This document shows, one piece after another, positions 50,869 through 59,705 of a stretch of 64,000 nucleotides of DNA. The notes under the pieces were generated by a model. That model had not been told where the DNA came from. It searched no databases and saw only the letters and a list, made by a program, of their open reading frames with translations. The position numbers were made by a program, and so were the translations under genes. The DNA is from VAZQ01 sp963702695. Its GTDB lineage: Bacteria > Pseudomonadota > Alphaproteobacteria > Rhizobiales > Xanthobacteraceae. Where the stretch lies: the NCBI GenBank assembly GCA_963702695.1, contig CAVPDS010000011.1, positions 248,001 to 312,000 of the forward strand. The letters run 5' to 3'. How positions within the stretch are numbered: the first letter of the stretch is position 1; the number at the start of each line of letters is the position of its first letter.

Positions 50869-51621
50869 ATGATGCGAATGATCCGCTGCCTGCTCGCCCT
50901 CGTTGCACTGACGTTCGCGCAAATGCCCGCGCCGGTTCACGCCGCCGAGGAGGTCGACCTTCTGCTGGTGCTCGCGGTCGATGTTTCGCGCAGCATCGAC
51001 CATCCGAAATTTCTGCTGCAGCGCGAGGGCTATGCGGCCGCGGTCGCCAATCCCCAGGTGGTCGAGGCGATCAAGTCCGGCGCGCATGGGCGGATTGCGC
51101 TGTGCTTCGTCGAGTGGTCGGGCTACGGCGCGCAAAGGGTTCTCATCGATTGGACCATGATCGACGGCGTCGAGGCGGCGCGCCGCTTCGGGGATCAGCT
51201 GGTCGAGGCGCCGCGCTCCTTCGCCGACCGCACCTCGATCAGCGGCGGCATCGACTTTGCCGTCAAGCAGTTCGAGCGCTCGCCGTTCGAGGCGCCGCAC
51301 CGAACCATCGACGTCTCCGGCGACGGCACCAACAATGCCGGGCGCGAGGTGCAGCGCGCGCGCGACGAAGCCGTGAACAAGGGCATCAGCATCAACGGCC
51401 TGGTGATCCTGAGCGAGCGCACGATGCCGTGGAACGCCGAGCACACCAATCCGAATGGCGGGCTGGAAAAATACTATCAGGACAACGTCATCGGCGGCCC
51501 CGGATCGTTTACGGTGGTGGCCGAGGACTTCAAATCCTTCGGTCGCGCCATCGTCAAGAAGATGATCGCCGAGATCGCCGCCTTGCCTGCGCCGCAGCAG
51601 CAGGCCGATGCGGCGAACTGA
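50869..51621 (+). CDS. DUF1194 (VWA-like) exported protein
   Basis: A 250-residue protein with a signal peptide (LLALVALTFAQMPAPVHAA). The mature domain is von Willebrand A-like: a MIDAS-type DVSRSID at the start (LLLVLAVDVSRSIDHPKFLL), VEWSGYGAQRVLIDWTMI, RTSISGGIDFAVKQF and IDVSGDGTNNAGREV. Members of this family are common in Rhizobiales and uncharacterised. Start ATG 50869 or 50872. Followed 33 bases later by the CoA-transferase genes, possibly by chance. Confidence 0.87.
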   Translation: MMRMIRCLLALVALTFAQMPAPVHAAEEVDLLLVLAVDVSRSIDHPKFLLQREGYAAAVANPQVVEAIKSGAHGRIALCFVEWSGYGAQRVLIDWTMIDGVEAARRFGDQLVEAPRSFADRTSISGGIDFAVKQFERSPFEAPHRTIDVSGDGTNNAGREVQRARDEAVNKGISINGLVILSERTMPWNAEHTNPNGGLEKYYQDNVIGGPGSFTVVAEDFKSFGRAIVKKMIAEIAALPAPQQQADAAN

Positions 51622-51654
51622 ATTACTCGCTGCCGGGGAACAGGGGAAGCAAGC

Positions 51655-52392
51655 GTGAAGAAAGTCTATCCCGACGCAACAGCCGCGCTGGCCGGCCTGT
51701 TGCACGACGGTATGTTGATCATGGCCGGCGGCTTCGGCCTGTGCGGCATTCCGGAGACTTTGATCCAGGCCATCCGCGCCTCCGGCGTGAAGAACCTGAC
51801 GGTCGTTTCCAACAATGCCGGCATCGACGGCGCCGGGCTCGGGCTGCTGCTCGATACGCGCCAGATCAAGAAGATGATCTCATCCTACGTCGGCGAGAAC
51901 AAAACCTTTGCCCAGCAATATCTCGCGGGCGAATTGGAGATCGAGTTCAACCCGCAGGGCACGCTCGCCGAGCGCATTCGCGCCGGCGGTGCCGGGATCC
52001 CGGCCTTTTTCACCAAGACCGGCGCCGGCACCATGATTGCCGAGGGCAAGGAGGAGCGCGAGTTCAACGGCCAGCGCTACGTGATGGAGCGCGGGCTCGT
52101 CGCTGACCTCTCCATCGTGCACGCCTGGAAGGGCGATACCGAGGGTAACCTCGTCTACCGGAAGACTGCGCGCAACTTCAATCCGATGATGGCAACGGCG
52201 GGAAAGGTGACGGTGGCGGAGGTCGAAAAGCTGGTCGAGCCCGGCACGCTCGACCCCGATCACATCATCACGCCGGGGGTGTTCGTGCAGCGTATCGTGT
52301 CGGTGTCGAATGCGACCAAGCACATCGAGCAGCGCACCGTGCGCAAGCGCTCCGACCCGGCGACGCCCGCCGGAACCGGTGAGGAGGTCTGA
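51655..52392 (+). CDS. scoA: 3-oxoacid CoA-transferase subunit A
   Basis: Alpha subunit (245 residues) of a succinyl-CoA:3-ketoacid-type CoA-transferase. It starts at GTG 51655 after GGGGAAG. Signatures are IMAGGFGLCGIPETLIQAIR, VVSNNAGIDGAGLGLLL, GELEIEFNPQGTLAERIRAG and AGTMIAEGKEEREFNGQRYV. The beta subunit follows after one base. It could also be a 3-oxoadipate CoA-transferase; the sequence pattern fits the Sco type better. Confidence 0.88.
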   Translation: MKKVYPDATAALAGLLHDGMLIMAGGFGLCGIPETLIQAIRASGVKNLTVVSNNAGIDGAGLGLLLDTRQIKKMISSYVGENKTFAQQYLAGELEIEFNPQGTLAERIRAGGAGIPAFFTKTGAGTMIAEGKEEREFNGQRYVMERGLVADLSIVHAWKGDTEGNLVYRKTARNFNPMMATAGKVTVAEVEKLVEPGTLDPDHIITPGVFVQRIVSVSNATKHIEQRTVRKRSDPATPAGTGEEV

Positions 52393-52393
52393 C

Positions 52394-53035
52394 ATGCCCT
52401 GGACCCGCGACCAGATGGCCGCACGCGCCGCACAAGAATTGCGTGACGGCTTCTACGTCAATCTCGGCATCGGTATCCCGACCCTGGTGTCGAACTACAT
52501 CCCGGCCGGCATGAGCGTCCAACTCCAGAGCGAGAACGGCATGCTCGGCACCGGGCCATTCCCGTTCGAGGGCGAGGAAGACCCCGACCTCATCAACGCC
52601 GGCAAGCAGACCGTCACGGAGCTGCCGACCACGAGCTATTTCTCCTCCGCCGATTCGTTCGCGATGATCCGTGGCGGCCACATCGACCTTTCGATCCTCG
52701 GCGCCATGCAGGTGGCGGAGAACGGCGACCTCGCCAACTGGATGATCCCCGGCAAGATGGTCAAAGGCATGGGCGGCGCCATGGACCTCGTCGCCGGGGT
52801 GAAGAAAGTGGTGGTGGTGATGGAGCACTCGGCCAAGAACGAGGCCAAGCTGCTGCACCGCTGCACCCTGCCCCTGACCGGGGCCGGCGTGGTCGATCTG
52901 GTCATCACCGACCTCGGGGTGTTCAATATCGACAAGCACGGTGGGGGCGGAATGGCGCTGGTCGAACTCGCGCCCGGGACCACGCTCGATGAGGTCAAAG
53001 CGAAAACCGAAGCAGCATTTCGGGTCGCAATGTGA
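52394..53035 (+). CDS. scoB: 3-oxoacid CoA-transferase subunit B
   Basis: Beta subunit (213 residues). The catalytic glutamate is E47 in LQSENGMLGTGPF. Other signatures are GFYVNLGIGIPTLVSNYIP, DSFAMIRGGHIDLSILGAMQ, VVVMEHSAKNEAKLL and VITDLGVFNIDK. ATG 52394 lies just after the scoA stop. Transfers CoA from succinyl-CoA to a 3-oxoacid, feeding ketone-body or aromatic-derived acids into acetyl-CoA. Confidence 0.9.
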   Translation: MPWTRDQMAARAAQELRDGFYVNLGIGIPTLVSNYIPAGMSVQLQSENGMLGTGPFPFEGEEDPDLINAGKQTVTELPTTSYFSSADSFAMIRGGHIDLSILGAMQVAENGDLANWMIPGKMVKGMGGAMDLVAGVKKVVVVMEHSAKNEAKLLHRCTLPLTGAGVVDLVITDLGVFNIDKHGGGGMALVELAPGTTLDEVKAKTEAAFRVAM

Positions 53036-53156
53036 CGGATAGTTCGCTGGTAATGTCGAAAACCAGCCACGAAAGGGACATAGAGGGGGGCCACAGGTTG
53101 CGCGATCGGATTCGCCCCACTTCTGATCGATCGGCTTCACCGCCGTTAACCTGGAC

Positions 53157-55004
53157 ATGCGCTTCGTGGCAGCGATAACCGGCATCAGACGCCTTGTTGC
53201 GATCGCCGCGGCCTTTGTGCTGGCCGGGTTTGGCGTGCTTCTGGCGCTTTCGCTGCTGATTCCGGCCGATACGGTGCGCGAGGCAGTCAAGGCCGAGATC
53301 CGCACCGTCACCGGCCTTGATCCGATCCTGCGCGGCGACGTGGCGGTCTCGCTGTTTCCGACCGGGATGGTCAGCTTCGGGGACGTGAGCCTCGGCGACA
53401 ACAAAACCGGGGCACCCGCGTTGACAGCCGAGCGGCTCGACGTGCGGCTGCGCTTCTTCCCCTTTCTGATCGGCCGCATCCGGATCGCCGACGTGTCGTT
53501 GGTGCGTCCGGTCATCACGATCGACTTCGCCGCCGACGGCAGCGCGAACTGGTCGGGCCATATCGAGGCGCTGGCGCACGCGCTCGAGCCGAGCCCGGAC
53601 CGGGTCGGCTCGTTCTCGGAAATCCGGATCGCGGACGGCACCGTGGTCCTGCGCGACCCTGCCCGCAAGATTGCCGAAGTGCTGTCGCAGGTGGAGTTCG
53701 CGCTCGCGTGGCCGTCGATCTCGCAGAGCTTCGGCGCAACGGGTCATTTCGTGTGGCACGACGAGCCGCTCGACGCGACGCTCAGCTTCAGCAACTTCCT
53801 CGCCGCGCTCACCGGTGATCGCTCGGGCCTCAAGGTGCGGCTCGCCGGCGCGCCGCTGAAACTCGCTTTCGACGGCTCGGTCAGCCACAAGCCGCGCATG
53901 CACCTGGAAGGCACGCTCGCCGCCGACGCGATGTCGCTGCGCGATACCATGCGCTGGGCCACATCGGAGACCGTACCGGGCGGCGGCTTCGGGCGCTTCG
54001 CCTTGAAGGCGCAGACCACCGTCAATGGTCCGAACGTCTCTCTCTCGAGCGCCCACGTCGAACTCGACGGCAACAGCGGCGAGGGCGTGCTGACGCTCAC
54101 CACCGACCAGCGGCCGACCCTGCAGGGGACGCTCGCCGCCGAGGACCTCGACCTCTCGCCCTATACGTCGACCGTTCGCCTGCTCGTGGGCGGCGAGCGG
54201 GCCTGGAATCGGATGCCGATCGCGCTGGAGGGCTTCAACGCGCTCGATATCGATCTGCGGCTTTCTGCGGCACGGGTGAAGCTCGCCAACGCCAAGCTCG
54301 GGCGCACCGCCATCGGCGCCAGCGTCCGCGGCGGCAACTTCAACGTCACGGTTGGCGAATCGCAGGCCTTCGGCGGCACCCTCAAAGGCTCGTTCGGGCT
54401 CGCCCGCTCCGCGACGGCCGATGAGCTCAAGGCCCAGTTGCAGTTCACCGACGTCGATCTCGATCAGTGCCTCGGTGAGATTTTCGGCATCCGCCGCATC
54501 GAGGGCAAAGGCACGCTGAGCTTCACCATCGACAGCACCGGCAGCAGCGTCTTCGACCTCGCCAAGTCGCTCAACGGCACCGCCAATCTCACCAGTCACC
54601 ACGGCGCGTTGATCGGCCTCAACGTAGAGCAACTGCTCAAGCGGCTCGAGCGTAATCCGCTCGCCAGCCGCGGCGACCTGCGCAGCGGCAAGACGCCGTT
54701 CGATCTGCTCGCCATCACCTTCAAGGTCACGCAGGGCATCGCGAACGTGGAGGACGTCCGCATCGAAGGGCCCGCGGTGCGGCTGTCGCTCGCCGGGTCG
54801 GCGTCGATCCCGGCGCGCGATCTCGACCTCAAGGGTACCGCGATGCTGCTCGCGAACACCGACTCGCCGCCGGTCTTCGAGCTGCCGTTCGTGGTGCAGG
54901 GACCGTGGGATGATCCGCTGATGCTGCCGGACGCGCAGATCCTGATCAAGCGCTCGGGCGCTGCGGCGCCGCTCCTCGACGCAGTGAAGAATCACGGGCG
55001 CTGA
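53157..55004 (+). CDS. AsmA family protein
   Basis: A 615-residue inner-membrane-anchored periplasmic protein. An N-terminal helix (AAAFVLAGFGVLLALSLLIP) is followed by the AsmA domain (VRLRFFPFLIGRIRIADVSL, VRPVITIDFAADGSANW) and the C-terminal AsmA_2 region (SFTIDSTGSSVFDLAKSLNG, GALIGLNVEQLLKRL, GPAVRLSLAGSASIPARDLD). Members are bridge-like proteins involved in envelope lipid transport and outer-membrane assembly. Length is normal for the short alphaproteobacterial forms. Confidence 0.9.
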   Translation: MRFVAAITGIRRLVAIAAAFVLAGFGVLLALSLLIPADTVREAVKAEIRTVTGLDPILRGDVAVSLFPTGMVSFGDVSLGDNKTGAPALTAERLDVRLRFFPFLIGRIRIADVSLVRPVITIDFAADGSANWSGHIEALAHALEPSPDRVGSFSEIRIADGTVVLRDPARKIAEVLSQVEFALAWPSISQSFGATGHFVWHDEPLDATLSFSNFLAALTGDRSGLKVRLAGAPLKLAFDGSVSHKPRMHLEGTLAADAMSLRDTMRWATSETVPGGGFGRFALKAQTTVNGPNVSLSSAHVELDGNSGEGVLTLTTDQRPTLQGTLAAEDLDLSPYTSTVRLLVGGERAWNRMPIALEGFNALDIDLRLSAARVKLANAKLGRTAIGASVRGGNFNVTVGESQAFGGTLKGSFGLARSATADELKAQLQFTDVDLDQCLGEIFGIRRIEGKGTLSFTIDSTGSSVFDLAKSLNGTANLTSHHGALIGLNVEQLLKRLERNPLASRGDLRSGKTPFDLLAITFKVTQGIANVEDVRIEGPAVRLSLAGSASIPARDLDLKGTAMLLANTDSPPVFELPFVVQGPWDDPLMLPDAQILIKRSGAAAPLLDAVKNHGR

Positions 55005-55281
55005 CGCCGGCGCCGCGCCACCGCGTTCATGTTTTTCAAATCGTAGTGAGACGCGCGTGCTCTGTCTGTTAGATGACCAACCCTGGCGCGAATTGCAGCG
55101 TATTTACCGCGGCCTGCTGCCATTTAAGCGCACTCGGACAAAAAGAGTCCCAAAGAAATGATTCGCTAATTTCTTGCGCAACGAGCACATTTCCAAAGCG
55201 ACCGGCACGAAGTCCCGCAGGTGTCGATGGCCGGGAAGGCAGAGATTGCCCTCCCGCCTGTGCAGCGAAACGGCGCTGTTC

Positions 55282-55476
55282 ATGGTTCAAACTCCGGAAG
55301 AATATCGTCTTCTCGCAGAAGAGTGCATGCGTTGGGCTGGCAGCGCCGAAACCGACGCCGAACGCGAGGGTTTTCTCGAGATGGCGCGGACGTGGACTTT
55401 GGCTGCCCTGCAGTTCGAGGGTATCAATACTCCCACCGACCGAGTCGCAGCGGCGCCGGCGCCGCACGTGGAGTGA
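55282..55476 (+). CDS. Small conserved hypothetical protein
   Basis: A 64-residue helical protein starting at ATG 55282 with YRLLAEECMRWAGSAETDAE and GFLEMARTWTLAALQFEG. It resembles a small helical protein type (TPEEYRxLAEECxRWAxxA) that is frequent in Rhizobiales. No function is known. The stretch 55005-55281 before it holds nothing else I can support. Confidence 0.72.
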   Translation: MVQTPEEYRLLAEECMRWAGSAETDAEREGFLEMARTWTLAALQFEGINTPTDRVAAAPAPHVE

Positions 55477-55522
55477 TATCGGCGTTCGGGTTCTGAGCGA
55501 TGTCCGGCGATGGCGCTGTGCG

Positions 55523-56323
55523 TCAAACCGGCGCGGCGCGCGAGCGGCCGCCTGAGAGCTTCGCGAACAGCGAGGCGGTGACGATCGCCAGCGCGACCGC
55601 CGCGATCATCAGCGTGCAGACCGCGTTGATCTCCGGCTTCACGCCGAGCCGCACCTCGGAATAGATGCGGATCGGCAGCGTCGTCGCGCCCGGGCCGGTG
55701 GTGAAGCTCGCGATCACGAGGTCGTCCAGCGAGAGCGTGAAGGCGAGCATCCATCCCGCCGCGATCGCCGGCGCGATCAAGGGCAAGGTCACGGTGCGGA
55801 AGGTCCGCAATGGCGGGCAGCCGAGGTCCATCGCTGCTTCTTCGAGACTGATGTCGAAGCCGCGCAGGCGCGCTTCCACCACCACGGTGACGAAGCACAG
55901 CGTCAGCGTCGTGTGCGCGATCACGATCGTTGCAAAGCCGCGGTCGATGTCGATCGCGACGAACAACAGCAGGAGTGACAGCCCGGTGATCACCTCCGGC
56001 ATCACCAGCGGCGCATAGACCAGCCCGGTGAACAGCACGCGGCCGCGGAACCGCCCCGCGCGTACCAGCGCCAACGCGCAGAGCGTGCCGAGAATGGTCG
56101 CGGCGGTGGCCGAAAGGAACGCGATGCGCAGCGAGATCCAGGCGGCGTCAAGTATCGCCTGATCCTGGAGCAATTCCCAATACCAGCGCGCCGACCAGCC
56201 GCCCCACACGCCAACCAGTCGCGACGCGTTGAAGGAATAGATCACGAGCACCACGATCGGTAGGTAAAGGAACGCAAGCCCGAGCGTGACCGAGACAATA
56301 TTGAACCAGGAGGCCCGTCGCAT
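55523..56323 (-). CDS. ABC transporter permease (spermidine/putrescine PotC/PotI type)
   Basis: A 266-residue inner-membrane permease with six hydrophobic helices. The cytoplasmic EAA loop is FDISLEEAAMDLGCPPLRTF followed by RTVTLPLIAPAIAAGWMLAF. LSLDDLVIASFTTGPGATTL is the typical C-terminal half of PotC/PotI. It is downstream of a PotB/PotH-like permease and a PotA/PotG-like ATPase on the same strand, forming one importer. Confidence 0.92.
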   Translation of the reverse strand: MRRASWFNIVSVTLGLAFLYLPIVVLVIYSFNASRLVGVWGGWSARWYWELLQDQAILDAAWISLRIAFLSATAATILGTLCALALVRAGRFRGRVLFTGLVYAPLVMPEVITGLSLLLLFVAIDIDRGFATIVIAHTTLTLCFVTVVVEARLRGFDISLEEAAMDLGCPPLRTFRTVTLPLIAPAIAAGWMLAFTLSLDDLVIASFTTGPGATTLPIRIYSEVRLGVKPEINAVCTLMIAAVALAIVTASLFAKLSGGRSRAAPV

Positions 56324-56431
56324 CAGCCCGCCTCCCGATCAGTTCGACCGGCGGGCCGCGCTCTTCCTCTCATTCCCGGGCCAGCGGAAATCCAGGGCCG
56401 CTGGCGCGAACGGTTGAACTTGTGGCCCTGG

Positions 56432-56451
56432 GTCCCCGCTTGCGCGGGGAC
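56432..56451. repeat. Short palindrome between permease genes
   Basis: GTCCCCGC (56432-56439), loop TTGC, GCGGGGAC (56444-56451), the same arms as at 6459-6478. It lies in the 151-bp gap between the two permease genes, an unusual site that could dampen expression of the distal permease. Confidence 0.65.
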
Positions 56452-56474
56452 GGGCGGCGTATGGGGGCTACGCA

Positions 56475-57395
56475 TCAGCGGCGTCCCTCGATTTCCCGCG
56501 CCTGCAGGTGCTGATAGATCACGATCGGCGCCACCAGGAGGCAGAGCAGGACGATCGCCACCGCGGAAGCCGCTGGCCAGTCCTTGTTGCCGAAGAACTC
56601 CGTCCAAAGCGTCTGCCCGATCATCTGCGTGTCGGAGCCGCCGAGCAGATCGGGAATCACGAACTCGCCGACGATCGGGATGAAGCAGAGCAGCGAGCCG
56701 CCGATCACGCCCGGCAGCGCGACCGGCAGCGTCACCAACCAGAAAATCTTCCAGCGCGGACAGCCGAGGTCGGCGGCTGCTTCGCGCAGGCTCTCGTCCA
56801 TTTTCTCGAGCGTGGCGTAAATCGGCAGCACCATGAACGGCAGGTAGGAATAGACGATGCCGATGTAGACCGCGGTGTCGGTCGAGAGCCACACCGGCGG
56901 CTCACTCACCACGCCGAGCGCGCCGAGCACCTGGTTGAGCAGCCCATCGCGCTGGAGGATGTTCACCCAGGCGTAGATGCGGATCAGGAACGAGGTCCAG
57001 AACGGCAGCGCCACCAGCATGAACAGCAGCGGCTGCAGGCGCCGCGGTGCGCGCGTCATGCCGTAGGCGATTGGCATGCCGACGAGCAGGAGCAGCGTGG
57101 TCGAAAGCGCCGCGATTTCGAGGCTGCGCAGATAGGAGCCGAGATAGAGCGGGTCGGAGAACACTAGCGCATAGTTGTCGCCCGAGAGCGCACGCACGAA
57201 GTCCTTCAGCCCCGCGATGCCCGCCGCGGGGTCGAAGACCGGCGTATAGGGCGGCTGTGCGATCGCGGTCTGGGACAGGCTGATCTTGAGCACGATCAGG
57301 ATCGGCACCAGGAAGAACAGCGCGAGCCACACGTACGGAATGAGGACGATCAGCCGGCGTCCCCACGTTGCCTTCAATGCCATGCCGCGCTTCAT
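56475..57395 (-). CDS. ABC transporter permease (spermidine/putrescine PotB/PotH type)
   Basis: A 306-residue permease. Helices start at residue 15 (LIVLIPYVWLALFFLVPILI); PFWTSFLIRIYAWVNILQRD and the EAA loop MDESLREAAADLGCPRWKIF with WLVTLPVALPGVIGGSLL are characteristic of the PotB/PotH family. It lies 16 bases after the ATPase gene and is cotranscribed with it. Confidence 0.92.
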   Translation of the reverse strand: MKRGMALKATWGRRLIVLIPYVWLALFFLVPILIVLKISLSQTAIAQPPYTPVFDPAAGIAGLKDFVRALSGDNYALVFSDPLYLGSYLRSLEIAALSTTLLLLVGMPIAYGMTRAPRRLQPLLFMLVALPFWTSFLIRIYAWVNILQRDGLLNQVLGALGVVSEPPVWLSTDTAVYIGIVYSYLPFMVLPIYATLEKMDESLREAAADLGCPRWKIFWLVTLPVALPGVIGGSLLCFIPIVGEFVIPDLLGGSDTQMIGQTLWTEFFGNKDWPAASAVAIVLLCLLVAPIVIYQHLQAREIEGRR

Positions 57396-57411
57396 GTTCG
57401 TAGGCCGTCCC

Positions 57412-58560
57412 TCACTGCGTCAGCACCACGCCGGCGTGCGCATCCCAGGTGAGCCACACCCGTTCATCCGGCGCGAACGGACGCTCGATCAGGCGCGCGG
57501 TGTTGGGGATCGCGGCCTTCATCACCAGGTCGCCGTCGAGCCGCACCTGATAGACCGAGAGATCGCCGAGATAGCCGATGTCCCAGATGACGCCCTGCAC
57601 GCCATTGCCGTCCGCGGCCGGCGCCTCGTGCGCGATCCGCACCTTCTCCGGCCGCAGCGCCACGCACACGGCGTCGCCGGGTTTTGCCCCGGGCGCGCAT
57701 GAGACGCGCAGCTTGCCGGCCGCCGCGCTCGCGATGAGCGCGCCGCCGTCGCTCGCCTCGACGACGCGGCCTTCGAGCAGGTTCACCTCGCCGATGAAAT
57801 CGGCGACCCAGCGCGAGTTCGGCTGCTCGTAGATTTCGGGCGGCGTCGCGACCTGGATCAGGCGGCCGCGGTCCATGACGCCGATGCGGTCGGCGACGGT
57901 CATCGCCTCCTCCTGGTCGTGGGTGACGATGACAAAGGTGAGGCCGAGCCGCTCCTTGAGGCGCATCAGCTCGAACTGCGTCTCGCCGCGCAGCTTCTTG
58001 TCGAGCGCGGCGAGCGGCTCGTCGAGCAGCAGGACGCGCGGGCGCTTCACCAGGGCGCGCGCGAGCGCCACGCGCTGGCGCTGGCCACCTGAGAGTTGGT
58101 CCGGCTTGCGCCCCTCGAACCCTTCGAGCTTGACCAGCGTCAGCATCTCGGCGACGCGCGCCGCGATCTCTGCCTTCGGCAGGCCCTCCTGCTTGAGGCC
58201 GAATGCGACATTGCCTTCGACCGTGAGGTGGGGAAACAACGCGTAGCTCTGGAACATCATGTTGACCGGCCGCCGGTGCGGGGGCAGCGCCGCGATGTTT
58301 TCGCCGCCGAGCAGGATGCGCCCCGCGTCCGGGGTCTCGAAGCCGGCCAGCAGCCGCAATAACGTGGTCTTGCCGCAACCGGACGGCCCGAGCAGCGCAA
58401 AGAACTCGCGCTCGAAGATATCGAGCGAAAGGGCGTCAAGCGCCGCGGCGCCGCCGAAGCGCTTGCCGACGGCTTCGAAACGGACGAGCGGCTGTGCGGC
58501 CGGATCGGCCCAGGGCGCGAATCTACGCCGTGCCGGATGATGCGGAGGGGAGGGCGACAT
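57412..58560 (-). CDS. ABC transporter ATP-binding protein (PotA/PotG type)
   Basis: A 382-residue ATPase. Walker A GPSGCGKTTLLRLLAG, FQSYALFPHLTV, signature LSGGQRQRVALARALV, Walker B RVLLLDEPLAALDKKLRG and THDQEEAM are complete. The TOBE domain follows (FIGEVNLLEGRVVEAS, VALRPEKVRIAHEAP, VIWDIGYLGDLSVYQVRLDG). It heads an ATPase-permease-permease unit without a binding-protein gene, so the ligand (polyamine or other) must be set by a receptor encoded elsewhere. Confidence 0.92.
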   Translation of the reverse strand: MSPSPPHHPARRRFAPWADPAAQPLVRFEAVGKRFGGAAALDALSLDIFEREFFALLGPSGCGKTTLLRLLAGFETPDAGRILLGGENIAALPPHRRPVNMMFQSYALFPHLTVEGNVAFGLKQEGLPKAEIAARVAEMLTLVKLEGFEGRKPDQLSGGQRQRVALARALVKRPRVLLLDEPLAALDKKLRGETQFELMRLKERLGLTFVIVTHDQEEAMTVADRIGVMDRGRLIQVATPPEIYEQPNSRWVADFIGEVNLLEGRVVEASDGGALIASAAAGKLRVSCAPGAKPGDAVCVALRPEKVRIAHEAPAADGNGVQGVIWDIGYLGDLSVYQVRLDGDLVMKAAIPNTARLIERPFAPDERVWLTWDAHAGVVLTQ

Positions 58561-58613
58561 GGAGCGTGGAGATTAAAGACGCGGCCCGGACGTACAAGCC
58601 CGATGATGTCCGC

Positions 58614-59147
58614 TCAGTTCAGCAGGGTGCCCTCGGGTGGCTGGGCGATCACGGGCTTGTGCACGGGTTCGTCGAACAGCCGGCGCGGTTCGGGGCCGTA
58701 GTAGTCGCCGACCTGCACCATCGGGCGCGGCTTGGCGATGACCGATACGAGCCGATCGTGCAGCGCCTGGGCCGACACCGGCTTGCGCAGATATTCGTTC
58801 ACGCCGAGCCGCACCGCCTCGAGCACGCGCCAGCGATCGCCATGCGAGCTGACCATGATGATCGGAAGCTCCGGCGTCGGGAACAGGCCGGGCGAGCGCA
58901 CGATGCGCACAAATTCGGCGCCGTTGAGGAGCGGCAGGTCCCAGTCGAGCAGCACGACGTCGGGCGTCTCGGTCCGGATCGCTTCGAGCCCGGCGATGCC
59001 GTCGCCAGCCTCGATGATCTGCTTGACGCCGATCGTGGTGAGCAGGTTGCGCACGATCTTGCGCATGTACTGATTGTCGTCGACGAGCAGCACCGTCAGC
59101 TCGCCGATCCGAGCTTCGATCTGCTCCCTGTTCAACGCCACCGACAT
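58614..59147 (-). CDS. CheY-like response regulator
   Basis: A 177-residue protein starting at ATG 59147 (GGGAA upstream). The receiver domain has acidic pocket D23-D24 (LLVDDNQYMRK), phosphoacceptor D68 (VVLLDWDLPLLNG), the Ser of IIMVSSHGD and K in YLRKPVSAQALHDRL. The last 40 residues (MVQVGDYYGPEPRRLFDEPV) are a short tail without a DNA-binding domain. It acts by protein contact or feeds another kinase. No histidine kinase is adjacent. The perfect FixK/FNR box lies 267 bases upstream. Confidence 0.9.
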   Translation of the reverse strand: MSVALNREQIEARIGELTVLLVDDNQYMRKIVRNLLTTIGVKQIIEAGDGIAGLEAIRTETPDVVLLDWDLPLLNGAEFVRIVRSPGLFPTPELPIIMVSSHGDRWRVLEAVRLGVNEYLRKPVSAQALHDRLVSVIAKPRPMVQVGDYYGPEPRRLFDEPVHKPVIAQPPEGTLLN

Positions 59148-59308
59148 CGGCCGTTCCCGCCCCGCCCCCTCCGCCGGCGCTGCAGGCCGGAGTTCTGTTG
59201 CCGGCAGCATGACACCACAATCGGCTTACGGGCGAGTAAAGGGCGTAGCTAAAATCGTCGGCGCTGCGCCGTTCGGGTTACGAGTCATGTAACGTCCCGG
59301 CGTAAGAC

Positions 59309-59337
59309 GTCATGCCCGCGACAAGCGTGGGCATGAC
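59309..59337. repeat. Short REP-like palindrome
   Basis: GTCATGCCC (59309-59317), loop GCGACAAGCGT, GGGCATGAC (59329-59337). It resembles dispersed alphaproteobacterial intergenic palindromes. Confidence 0.68.
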
Positions 59338-59413
59338 GCGAAAATCCGGCATTATGGCGCAAAACGCCACAACCGGTTTCAACCATCGGTACCGATCTTA
59401 TCAGCGGGACCAT

Positions 59414-59427
59414 TTGATTTACATCAA
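59414..59427. promoter_or_regulatory. Perfect FixK/FNR-type box
   Basis: TTGAT-TTAC-ATCAA is an exact match to the TTGAT-N4-ATCAA anaerobox. It lies 267 bases upstream of the response regulator (minus strand). A TAAGGT at the expected -10 distance follows on the plus strand, where no gene starts. Its target is therefore unclear. Confidence 0.65.
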
Positions 59428-59705
59428 GGCGACCAAGGCTCAGGCGCCTAAGGTCATGTCTGGCTCGGAGGGGAACAACCGAAGAGCCAGGGCGGTCTTG
59501 ACCGAGCAATTGCGGCTCCGGTCCGGGCCGCCTTTCGTTTGCTCCACCATGACCGAAATTCGAACTGTAACGGCACTCCGCCGCAAGCGGGATGCGATTT
59601 GAGCCTCGATCCGGTTCTATGAACAGCAACTCGCTCAAGCCCGCGTCGATCTCGCCCACGTACACGCGACCTCGTCACAGAAGTCATGCGGACAAAGCGG
59701 CAGTG

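Larger units (their letters stand above)
59148..59705. other. Gene-poor 558-bp region
   Basis: It holds a REP-like palindrome (59309-59337) and a perfect FixK/FNR site (59414-59427). A 48-codon frame from ATG 59456 and other short frames lack family features. A small RNA or leader transcript is possible but nothing else is supported. Confidence 0.55.

Noticed and set aside
55523..58560. Complete polyamine transporter operon
   Set aside because: ATPase and two permeases are present but no periplasmic binding-protein gene, so the ligand cannot be named.
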